Assembly (NCBI GenBank): GCA_029262115.1
Contig: JAJCZZ010000031.1
Coordinates: 81,677 to 145,676, forward strand
Direction of reading: 5' to 3'
Length of the DNA stretch: 64,000 bases
DNA from: Gemmatimonadota bacterium
GTDB lineage: Bacteria; Gemmatimonadota; Gemmatimonadetes; Longimicrobiales; Gaopeijiaceae
Positions 17,719 through 24,273 of the stretch are shown here, piece by piece; the first letter of the stretch is position 1; each line of letters starts with the position of its first letter. Below the pieces are notes generated by a model, which did not search any database, was not told the origin of the DNA, and saw nothing but the letters and a program-made list of their open reading frames with translations. A program made the position numbers and the translations under genes.

Positions 17719-18528
17719 ATGGCGATCCTGGTGGCGCTCGCGCTCACGTCGTGCACCGAGGAGGCCACTCTCCCAACCGCCGAACCGCTGACGTTCGTGA
17801 TCGCGACGCCCGTGGCATTCGCTGACTCCATCTTCCTTGTGGCCGGAACCACTCCAGGCGGTTTCGTGGAGCCTCTCGGTGGGGCTGCGTTCTCGATCCG
17901 GACACGGGACACCACCCTTCGCCTCTCCGAGGCTTCAACAGGAGATTGCGGCTTCCCAACGGGATCCGCCTGTTACCGAGGGGTGACCCACGGACGGATC
18001 CTTCCCGGCGATTCCCTCCGGTTGGTGGGCACGACGGGGTCGGGACGAGAGGTCAGCGGCGCGGCCCGGGTACCGGACGTGCCGGACCTCACCATCCTCG
18101 GGTACGGCAACGCGGACACGATCCGTGGGCGCGTCGCGGCCTTTGACGAGGTACCCGCGACCGTCCTGGGTTTGGAGGGTGTGCCGGGCATGGTCACGTG
18201 GAGCGACACGCTCGCCCCTACAACCGTCTGGACGCCCTCGGGCGCCGTGTCGTGCGGGACTCGCCCCTTCGATCTTCCGCGGGGCATCGACCTGCGCGGC
18301 TTCACCTTGATACTACGAACTCCGGATCGACCGTGTGCAGTCGAACCAGATTTCCCCTGGGATTCGGTCGCGGTCGACTTCACCTTCCTCGCGTACGACC
18401 AGCACTTCACCGCGTGGTCCGCCCTTTCGGCCCAGCGCCAGCCCGGAGCCAGCCACGGTATCGAGGGAGTGTTCGGCGTGTTTGGAGCCGCGACCCCGAA
18501 GCGCTTCGTTCTGGTTCAACTGCCGTAG
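17719..18528 (+). CDS. Lipoprotein partner of the TonB-dependent receptor (DUF4249-like)
   Basis: 269 residues from ATG 17719, preceded by GGGGAG. A short signal peptide ends in LTSC with Cys12. A longer version from GTG 17674, overlapping the receptor gene, would place 15 basic residues ahead of the signal and is possible. The body is beta-rich (LTFVIATPVAFADSIFLVAGT, ILPGDSLRLVGTT, ISGAARVPDVPDLTILG-like segment) and ends HGIEGVFGVFGAATPKRFVLV, reminiscent of DUF4249-type proteins that accompany carboxypeptidase-regulatory TonB receptors. Four cysteines (two in DCGFPTGSAC) may form disulfides. Last gene of the sigma/anti-sigma/receptor operon. Family assignment is tentative. Confidence 0.7.
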   Translation: MAILVALALTSCTEEATLPTAEPLTFVIATPVAFADSIFLVAGTTPGGFVEPLGGAAFSIRTRDTTLRLSEASTGDCGFPTGSACYRGVTHGRILPGDSLRLVGTTGSGREVSGAARVPDVPDLTILGYGNADTIRGRVAAFDEVPATVLGLEGVPGMVTWSDTLAPTTVWTPSGAVSCGTRPFDLPRGIDLRGFTLILRTPDRPCAVEPDFPWDSVAVDFTFLAYDQHFTAWSALSAQRQPGASHGIEGVFGVFGAATPKRFVLVQLP

Positions 18529-18575
18529 CCGCAGCCCATCCCCACCCCTCCGCGTCACCTCTCGAGCGTGGCCTC

Positions 18576-18638
18576 TCATCGGTCGCACGCCTCGGCACAG
18601 GCGCGACACGCGTCAGCGCAGACGCGGCAGTGCTCCAT
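18576..18638 (-). pseudogene. 3' remnant of a four-helix copper-storage protein (Csp/DUF326)
   Basis: On the minus strand, ATG 18638 to TGA 18576 encodes 20 residues, MEHCRVCADACRACAEACDR. The C-x2-C-x3-C-x2-C-x3-C array and the preceding His are what the last helix of Csp-type four-helix copper-binding proteins looks like, including its place directly before the stop codon. The other three helices, which carry most of the copper-binding cysteines, are not found upstream; that space is occupied by the end of the GH6 gene. It is therefore best read as the tail of a gene that was replaced by the GH6 locus. A functional micro-ORF is possible but less likely. Confidence 0.6.
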
Positions 18639-18689
18639 GTCGCCTGGCGACGCGGTCGTCCGGGTGGAGCCGGGCCTGTCAGTCCTGGA

Positions 18690-19592
18690 TCAGTCCAGCG
18701 GACTGGGCGTTCCGCGCCAGATCCAAAGCATCCTCTTCGTACCACTGACCCGCGGACGGCCCCCGTTACACTCTCCGTCGGACTCACCCGGCCGCTTGAT
18801 CCACAAGAACGCATCGACGAGAGGGTGCGCCGTCTCGGTGGTGGGTGCCTGCCCCAACGCCCGACCGCCCGGGTTGCACCACTCCCCATCGGACGGGGCG
18901 CCGACACCGTTACGGCTCGTGTCGACGACGAAGTGGAGCCCGTTCGTGAGGCGGGAGATTTCCTCACCGTAGCGTATGTTGCGATCGGTGTCCCACGTGT
19001 TCGACACGTTGAGCGCGAACCCGTCCAGCATTCCGCCGACCTCCTGGATCCTCCGCGCCACCGTCTGCGGCGAGTGCCAACTCGGGTGCCCGGCATCGAG
19101 GTAGACCGTCGCGTTCGTCTGGTCCTTCAACAGATCCACGGCCACACGCAGCATGGCAATCCGCTCCACCCGTGCCTCGGGTGTGAGACAGTCGAGCGCA
19201 GCGAGAGCGTCCGGCTCGAGGATCACGACCGCGCGACGATTGCCGATGCCTTCCGCGAACCTCCCTAACCAGTCCCGATAGTCATCCAATCCACCGGCCC
19301 CGCCCGCCGACCACTGCCCGCAGTCCCGGTTGGGGATGTTATACGCCACCATGACCGGAATCCCGTCGACGCTCTGCGCGGCATCCACCGTACGATCGAC
19401 GTCTCCACGCACGTCCTCGTTCCAGTCACCAAACCATTCGGCCTGTGAATTGCTGGCGATGTACTCGAGCAGTCGCGCCTCGTACGGGCTGCGATCGCTG
19501 AGATCCGCCGCGCGCCGCGCCGGAGTCGAGGCTACGTTCACGTACAGCTTGGCCCCCCGGATCGGGTCGGGCGGGGTTGCAGGGGGCCGCAC
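18690..19592 (-). CDS. Glycoside hydrolase family 6 (cellulase) catalytic domain
   Basis: From GTG 19592, 300 residues cover the whole GH6 barrel (about 290 residues in Thermobifida Cel6A). Motifs: AKLYVNVAST; YNIPNRDCGQWSAGGA with Asp90 (pKa-modulating); VVILEPDALA with Asp128, the expected proton donor; LDAGHPSWHS; NVSNTWDTDRNIRYG; VVDTSRNGVG; WCNPGGRALG; and DAFLWIKRPGESDG, a substrate-binding segment with Lys and Glu. These inverting enzymes cut beta-1,4-glucan. The start at 19592 gives no signal peptide, yet a lipoprotein signal peptide lies directly upstream in another frame (see next entry), so the gene as sequenced is probably frameshifted. It converges on the TonB receptor operon. 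Confidence 0.9.
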   Translation of the reverse strand: MRPPATPPDPIRGAKLYVNVASTPARRAADLSDRSPYEARLLEYIASNSQAEWFGDWNEDVRGDVDRTVDAAQSVDGIPVMVAYNIPNRDCGQWSAGGAGGLDDYRDWLGRFAEGIGNRRAVVILEPDALAALDCLTPEARVERIAMLRVAVDLLKDQTNATVYLDAGHPSWHSPQTVARRIQEVGGMLDGFALNVSNTWDTDRNIRYGEEISRLTNGLHFVVDTSRNGVGAPSDGEWCNPGGRALGQAPTTETAHPLVDAFLWIKRPGESDGECNGGRPRVSGTKRMLWIWRGTPSPLD

Positions 19593-19702
19593 GTTGGCGG
19601 ACGCTGCAGCCCTGCGGCGCGGTCACCCGCGGGAGTCGAAGCCGTCGCGTCACAGGACGCGATACACGTACCCGCTAGGGCGATGGCTAACAGGCTCGTC
19701 AT
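19593..19702 (-). pseudogene. Out-of-frame lipoprotein signal peptide belonging to the GH6 gene
   Basis: Reading from ATG 19702 gives MTSLLAIALAGTCIASCDAT, a convincing lipoprotein signal peptide with lipobox IASC, then a Thr/Pro/Ala-rich linker. This frame passes the GH6 start and stops shortly afterwards. Adding one base in the run of five C (minus strand; GGGGG at about 19582-19586 on plus) fuses the linker in frame to the catalytic domain. The full gene would then span 18690-19702. Either the strain carries a real one-base deletion or the assembly has a homopolymer error. Confidence 0.65.
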
Positions 19703-20023
19703 CGACTGGTCATCTCTCGAGACTCGTGTGGGGTCATTTCTCCAGGGTGAACTGCCAGATCCATGCCGAACCGCCGAACGGGTCGGCAGACCGTCGAATG
19801 CGCGCGATCAACCGAAGGCGGAGCGCCACGCCGCGATCCGAAGAGACGGGCCAGTCGTGGATGGCCTGAAGGCCGCATTGGGTCTGAGGCCGACGGCCCC
19901 ATTGTGGCTGGCCCGAGGACCGCCATATTCGCTCGCGCACCGACGGGGTACGCGCCGGCACCCACACCGTCGGAGCCCTCCTCCCCTCACATCGCCATTG
20001 CTCTGAAAGGTCTGATCTGAATC
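19703..20023. other. Intergenic region without a recognised gene
   Basis: This stretch lies between the GH6 5' end (minus) and the aspartokinase fusion (plus). An open frame on the minus strand (19734-20045, 103 codons) ends in GGSAWIWQFTLEK but lacks a recognisable family, ribosome site or hydrophobic core; I do not call it. TCTGATCTGAATC just before 20024 offers no clear Shine-Dalgarno. Promoters for both flanking genes must be here. Confidence 0.3.
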
Positions 20024-22219
20024 GTGACGTCACAGGACCCGTCATGGGTCGTTCTCCGTTTCCGCGGGACCCCGGATGCCGACCCGGCCGCCTGGGCCAC
20101 CTTCTCCGAAATCGCCCGAGTCCGCGCGCGGGGCGGCGAGCAACCGATCGTGGTGCACGACGGCCCTCAGAGGGCCGAGGACGCGCTGAGCTTCGTAAAG
20201 ACGGTTGAGGTGGCGATCGGGGAAGTACGGGCGAAGGTCGAAGCCGGCCTGGACCGAGGGGGGAGCGACGAGGCCGCCGCCCGGATCGCTGTGGCTCTGG
20301 GTGTTTCGCTCCTGGAGGTCTGGACCGGCCTGCCCGGGATGTTCACGGCGGACCCTCACGTCGTACCGACGGCGCGACGCCTCAACCGCCTCTCCTACAA
20401 TGAGGCGCAGGAGATCGTCACGACCGGCGACCAGGCGCTCCACCCGCAGTGCATTCCCATCGTTCGCGACTCGGGGATTGCCATCCGAATCCGTTCGCTC
20501 GGCGAGCCCACCGCAGCCGGCACAGCCATTTCCAGCCGCAGCGGAGCCGGCGGCCCTGGCCTGAAGGCCATCTCCATGAAGAAGGGGGTCGTGCTCATTT
20601 CAATGGAAACCGTGGGGATGTGGCAGGTCGTCGGATTCCTCGCACGCGCGTTCCAGTGCTTCCAGGCGCACGGGCTCTCCGTGGATCTGGTCGCCACGTC
20701 CGAGACCAACGTGACGGTCTCGTTGGACGCTCGTGCCAACACGCTCGACCGAACGACCCTGGACGGGTTGGTTCGCGACCTCTCCGAGCTGGCGGTCGTG
20801 CGTGTCATCGAGCCATGCGCGTCCGTCAGCCTGGTGGGCCGGGGGATCCGCGGGCTCCTGCCACGCCTCTCCCCCGCCTTCGAGGTCTTCGATGAGGAGC
20901 GAGCCCACATGGTCACCCAGGCGGCGAACGACCTCAACCTGACGTTCGTCGTCGACGAAGACCAAGCCCCCCGGCTCGTGAAACGGCTGCATCACCTCTT
21001 CTTTTCGGCCGGTGGTGGTGGTGCCGACGTGGGTCCAACGTGGGATGAATTGCGGGCCGGCGGGCCCGTCCCCGTGCGCGGGTCGGCACGCGTCCCGGAC
21101 GCCTTCTGGGTCGACCGTCGCGAAGAACTCATGGCTCTGCTCGACGGGCGTGACGCCGCTTACGTGTACGACCTGGAAACCATTCGAAGTAGAGCACGCG
21201 CTCTACGCGCCATCGACAGTCTGGATCAGGTGCTCTACGCCATGAAGGCGAATTCGCACGCCGACGTCATTCGTGCGGCCGTCACCGAGGGCCTCGGTCT
21301 GGAGTGTGTCTCCGAGGGCGAGATCGATCACGCCCGAGCCTCCGTGGGGGGTGACGTCCCGATCCTGTTTACGCCCAACTTCGCACCGCGAAGCGAATAC
21401 CGGGACGCGTTCGAACTCGGTGTGCACGTCACCGTCGACGGGCTTCACCCCCTCAGGGCCTGGCCCGAGGTCTTTCGTGGGCGACCGATCTTCGTCCGGG
21501 TCGACGCCGGGGACGGACGGGGACACCACGAGAAGGTCCGAACGGTGGGACCGGGAGCGAAGTTCGGGGTTCCCCTCGACGACCTCCCCGAGGTACGCGC
21601 CATCACGGACGGTATCGGAGCGACGGTCGTGGGACTCCATGTACACTCCGGGAGCGGCATCCTCGAACCGAAGCATTGGGAACGGAATGCGGTCGCACTC
21701 CTGGCCGCGGCCGATTCATTTGCAAACGTGCGCTACGTCGACCTTGGCGGGGGCCTTGGTGTTCCTGACCGGCCGGGGCGCCCCCACCTCGACCTGAGCA
21801 TGTTGGGCGAGGGACTCGCTTCGGTTCGGCACACAATCGGTGAGCGCCAGCTATGGCTGGAGCCTGGCCGCTTCGTGGTCGCGGAGGCCGGCGTACTCAT
21901 CGCACGGGTCACGCAGGTAAAACGAAAAGGCGAGCGGCACTTCGTGGGCATCGCCACGGGAATGAACTCCCTGATCCGACCCATGCTGTACGGGGCGCAC
22001 CACGACATCGTGAACCTCACGCGCCTGGACGCCCCACCCACTCGTCTGACGACCGTCGTGGGGCCGATCTGCGAAACCGGAGACCGACTCGGTGTGGACC
22101 GCCTGCTTCCCCCGACCGAGGAGGGCGACGTCATCCTCATCGACCAGGCCGGAGCGTACGGCCGGGTCATGGCTTCGTCATACAACATGCGGCCGCCCGC
22201 GGAGGAGCTGGTGATCTGA
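20024..22219 (+). CDS. lysA: Fused aspartokinase-like (degenerate) / diaminopimelate decarboxylase
   Basis: 731 residues from a GTG. The layout matches the LysC-LysA fusion of Xanthomonadales, but the kinase part is short and eroded: the ATP-site motif KFGGTSV is RFRGTPD at residues 12-18, and after about residue 45 most of the kinase core is missing, resuming at WTGLPGMFTADPHVVPTARR and LSYNEAQEI. Two ACT-type regulatory segments follow (KAISMKKGVVLISMET, then a second to about residue 330). Residues 360-731 are a complete decarboxylase: PLP Lys408 in YAMKANSHAD, HVHSGSGI, GGGLGVP, LEPGRFVVAEAG, and Cys683 in CETGD. It should make lysine from meso-diaminopimelate, perhaps regulated through the ACT part. 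Kinase activity is unlikely. Confidence 0.88.
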   Translation: MTSQDPSWVVLRFRGTPDADPAAWATFSEIARVRARGGEQPIVVHDGPQRAEDALSFVKTVEVAIGEVRAKVEAGLDRGGSDEAAARIAVALGVSLLEVWTGLPGMFTADPHVVPTARRLNRLSYNEAQEIVTTGDQALHPQCIPIVRDSGIAIRIRSLGEPTAAGTAISSRSGAGGPGLKAISMKKGVVLISMETVGMWQVVGFLARAFQCFQAHGLSVDLVATSETNVTVSLDARANTLDRTTLDGLVRDLSELAVVRVIEPCASVSLVGRGIRGLLPRLSPAFEVFDEERAHMVTQAANDLNLTFVVDEDQAPRLVKRLHHLFFSAGGGGADVGPTWDELRAGGPVPVRGSARVPDAFWVDRREELMALLDGRDAAYVYDLETIRSRARALRAIDSLDQVLYAMKANSHADVIRAAVTEGLGLECVSEGEIDHARASVGGDVPILFTPNFAPRSEYRDAFELGVHVTVDGLHPLRAWPEVFRGRPIFVRVDAGDGRGHHEKVRTVGPGAKFGVPLDDLPEVRAITDGIGATVVGLHVHSGSGILEPKHWERNAVALLAAADSFANVRYVDLGGGLGVPDRPGRPHLDLSMLGEGLASVRHTIGERQLWLEPGRFVVAEAGVLIARVTQVKRKGERHFVGIATGMNSLIRPMLYGAHHDIVNLTRLDAPPTRLTTVVGPICETGDRLGVDRLLPPTEEGDVILIDQAGAYGRVMASSYNMRPPAEELVI

Positions 22220-22257
22220 GCAGGGACGTGCAGGTGGCTTACGCGCCTAGTCCACGC

Positions 22258-23373
22258 CTAGCCCAGCGGAAGCGACACTCGCATGGTCGTGCCCACGCCG
22301 AGCTCGCTCTGAGCGGTGATGTCGCCGCCGTGTGCCTGAGCGATGACACGGCACAGGTAGAGGCCCAGACCGAGCCCACGTCGGCTGTCGTCGCTTCTCT
22401 GCCAGAACCGCTCGAAGATATGGGGCAAAGCATCTGCGGGGATTCCAGCGCCGTCGTCCCGAACGACGTATACGAGATGCTCGTCGTCGGACTCAACGTG
22501 GACGGACACCGTCCCTCCGGGAGGGGTAAACCTCATCGCGTTGCCGAGCAGGTTCGAAATCAACTGCATGAGGCGATCGTGATCGAACGAGGCGACGATA
22601 TCCGCCACCGGCACGTCGATGCCGAAGCTGACCCCGCGAGCGTCGAACGTGGGGAGAAAGGCACGGTGAACTTGCGATGTGAACGCGCCCACGTCGTGGG
22701 GTCGCTTCGTCAGCGGAAAGCTCCCCACGTCGACGCGAGCGACATCGAGCAGGTCGGTCAACAGGCGCCCCATCCTCGCCGCGGCCAGCGTCACGTCGTC
22801 AGCTGCGCCACGCGCGGCCTCGTTGGCAGCGGTTTCCGCTAGGAACTCCGCGTTCAAGACGATCCCGCACAGCGGAGTCCGAAGGTCGTGCGTCACCATC
22901 GCCAACACGTCAGAGTGGTCAGCCTCGATGGCGTCCGCGTCGCTGCGCTCACCCTGCAGGCGCTCATTCGTATCGGCCCGCCGCACCCCCTGCGCGACAT
23001 CTGCCCGCGCTCGCATGTCGCGCCGGGTTCCGGCGCGTGCGTCGACCCGTCGTCGTTCGTGGTCGATCAAAGCGTCTGCGGCGGAGCGCTCGGCTCGCAT
23101 GCCATCATCGGCGACGGCGCGCTCCTCCTCGACCCGGACAGAGGGCTCGGAGGACGCGGCACGCTGGCCAGCCAACACCGCGTCGGCATTCTCGCGAAAC
23201 ATCGTGAGGCGCTGATCGGCGACTACGCGATCACGGGCGATGAGGACGTCCAACTTTCGCTGGATGTTCGCCGCAGTTCGAACGAGCGCGGCGTCGGCAG
23301 TCGCCCGTTCCGCATCGAGACTCGCGTCGGTCCTTGCGCGGCCCTCAGCCACGACATCTCGATCGTCGTCCAC
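22258..23373 (-). CDS. Soluble sensor histidine kinase with charged coiled-coil N-terminus
   Basis: 371 residues from a GTG. Residues 1-150 have no membrane segment or known sensor domain; they are Ala/Arg/Asp/Glu-rich and repeat the pattern ERxxADxxL (AERATADAAL, EERAVADDGM, AERSAADALI, GERSDADAI), so a long coiled coil is likely. The kinase core is complete: H-box VTHDLRTPLCG, N-box LISNLLGNAMRF, G1 DDGAGIP, F-box FERFW, G2 GLGLGLYL. It should autophosphorylate in the cytoplasm and pass phosphate to a regulator elsewhere, since none is adjacent. It converges with the lysine gene across 38 bp. Confidence 0.9.
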   Translation of the reverse strand: MDDDRDVVAEGRARTDASLDAERATADAALVRTAANIQRKLDVLIARDRVVADQRLTMFRENADAVLAGQRAASSEPSVRVEEERAVADDGMRAERSAADALIDHERRRVDARAGTRRDMRARADVAQGVRRADTNERLQGERSDADAIEADHSDVLAMVTHDLRTPLCGIVLNAEFLAETAANEAARGAADDVTLAAARMGRLLTDLLDVARVDVGSFPLTKRPHDVGAFTSQVHRAFLPTFDARGVSFGIDVPVADIVASFDHDRLMQLISNLLGNAMRFTPPGGTVSVHVESDDEHLVYVVRDDGAGIPADALPHIFERFWQRSDDSRRGLGLGLYLCRVIAQAHGGDITAQSELGVGTTMRVSLPLG

Positions 23374-23531
23374 TCGTACACCCCCGATGCCCGATACCTG
23401 GCGAGCCGGATGCTCCGTCCGCTCAACAGGCGGGCTGAGTTAATGCATACATCGGCGGGTACCACGCGGGCAAGGGGTGGACCTGGTCTCGGCGGGAGTC
23501 AGAACACATCCGTTCAGTTAATCCGGCGCGG

Positions 23532-23726
23532 TCACTCTTCGTAGAAGAAGATGTCCTCGATCCTCCGTTCGAAGAGTCGGGCAAGCTTGAAGGCAAGGGG
23601 TAGCGAGGGGTCGTAGCGCCCGGCTTCGAGAGCATTGACGGTCTGGCGGGACACCGAGAGCCGCGCCGCAAGATCGGTCTGCGTCCACCCTTGTTCCGCT
23701 CGGAGTTCACGAAGAACGTTCCTCAA
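23532..23726 (-). CDS. Small XRE-family helix-turn-helix regulator
   Basis: 64 residues from TTG 23726, in TTGA overlap with the stop of the membrane-protein gene. The sequence is a bare Cro/CI-type helix-turn-helix: LRELRAEQGWTQTDLAARLS, VSRQTVNALEAGRYDPS, LAFKLARLFERRIEDIF. This YozG-like form often sits beside a small membrane protein, as here. It probably represses its own operon and perhaps the divergent amidohydrolase through the paired palindromes at 24189-24229; this is inference from position. Longer readings upstream of the TTG run into the membrane gene out of frame and show no homology. Confidence 0.85.
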   Translation of the reverse strand: MRNVLRELRAEQGWTQTDLAARLSVSRQTVNALEAGRYDPSLPLAFKLARLFERRIEDIFFYEE

Positions 23727-24130
23727 CGCTCTCGAACGCCTTGGATGAAGAGGACGATGGAGTAGACGACGGCGAAGGCGGGCAGAAGCAGGTATCCCGG
23801 CAATTGGGGTGCATCCAACATCTCCTCGAAGAGCCCCCAGAGAGAAGCCAGGAAAAGAACCAGCCCGCCGCCGATCGAAACGGCGCGAAGCTGGAGCAGG
23901 TGCATCATCTCGTCCTCCCGCCGGATCATCCGCGCGAATGCGCCCCCCCACAGGATCAGGATCACGGTGGGGAGGACGACAGCCGCGATCCGGGCCTCCC
24001 CGTGACCCGTAGCTCGCGTGAGGAGGGCGCCGGCGGCGAGCGTTACCGCGAATAGTGTCATCAGCAGAGCCTGGAGCCGGATGAACCGCGTGCGCGCGGC
24101 GTCGGGTCCGCTTGGGCGTTCCGACGTCAT
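23723..24130 (-). CDS. Small integral membrane protein, partner of the XRE regulator
   Basis: 135 residues from ATG 24130, with AGGTAG nine bases upstream; an ATG at 24190 would add 20 residues without hydrophobic character and would run into the operator palindromes. Four hydrophobic helices are visible: ALLMTLFAVTLAAGALL, IAAVVLPTVILILWGGAF, VSIGGGLVLFLASLWGLF and LPGYLLLPAFAVVYSIVLFI, with REDEMMHLLQLRA between the second and third. This is the usual layout of the DUF2178/DUF3169-like proteins encoded next to YozG-type regulators. Function unknown. Translationally coupled to the regulator by TTGA. Confidence 0.75.
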   Translation of the reverse strand: MTSERPSGPDAARTRFIRLQALLMTLFAVTLAAGALLTRATGHGEARIAAVVLPTVILILWGGAFARMIRREDEMMHLLQLRAVSIGGGLVLFLASLWGLFEEMLDAPQLPGYLLLPAFAVVYSIVLFIQGVRER

Positions 24131-24183
24131 GGATCTACCTGATGGCGGGCCCCATAGCACTCCCGTCGTATCATCGCTCGTCC

Positions 24184-24229
24184 TTGACAAATGGAAAGGA
24201 TCCTTTCCATTTGGAAAGGACGCTTTCCA
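24184..24229 (+). promoter_or_regulatory. Promoter with two tandem palindromic operators
   Basis: A perfect 24-bp palindrome (24189-24212, arms around TGGAAAGGA/TCCTTTCCA) is followed by an imperfect copy at 24212-24229 (TGGAAAG, 4-base centre, CTTTCCA). Centres are 20 bp apart, two helical turns. A consensus -35 TTGACA at 24184-24189 abuts the first palindrome, so a protein bound here would block the rightward promoter. The leftward operon starts about 60 bp away. The neighbouring XRE regulator is the obvious candidate ligand, but this is not proven by sequence. Confidence 0.7.
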
Positions 24230-24273
24230 TTCAGTCTACTGGGTCAACTCAACGGACTCAAGGAGTAGTCAGG

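Noticed and set aside
19734..20045. 103-codon minus-strand frame between GH6 and the lysine fusion
   Set aside because: Overlaps the start of the lysine gene, Arg-rich, no recognised domain or ribosome site.
24189..24229. Reading the palindromes as a transcription terminator
   Set aside because: They lie between divergent gene starts and overlap a -35 element, which fits operators, not termination.
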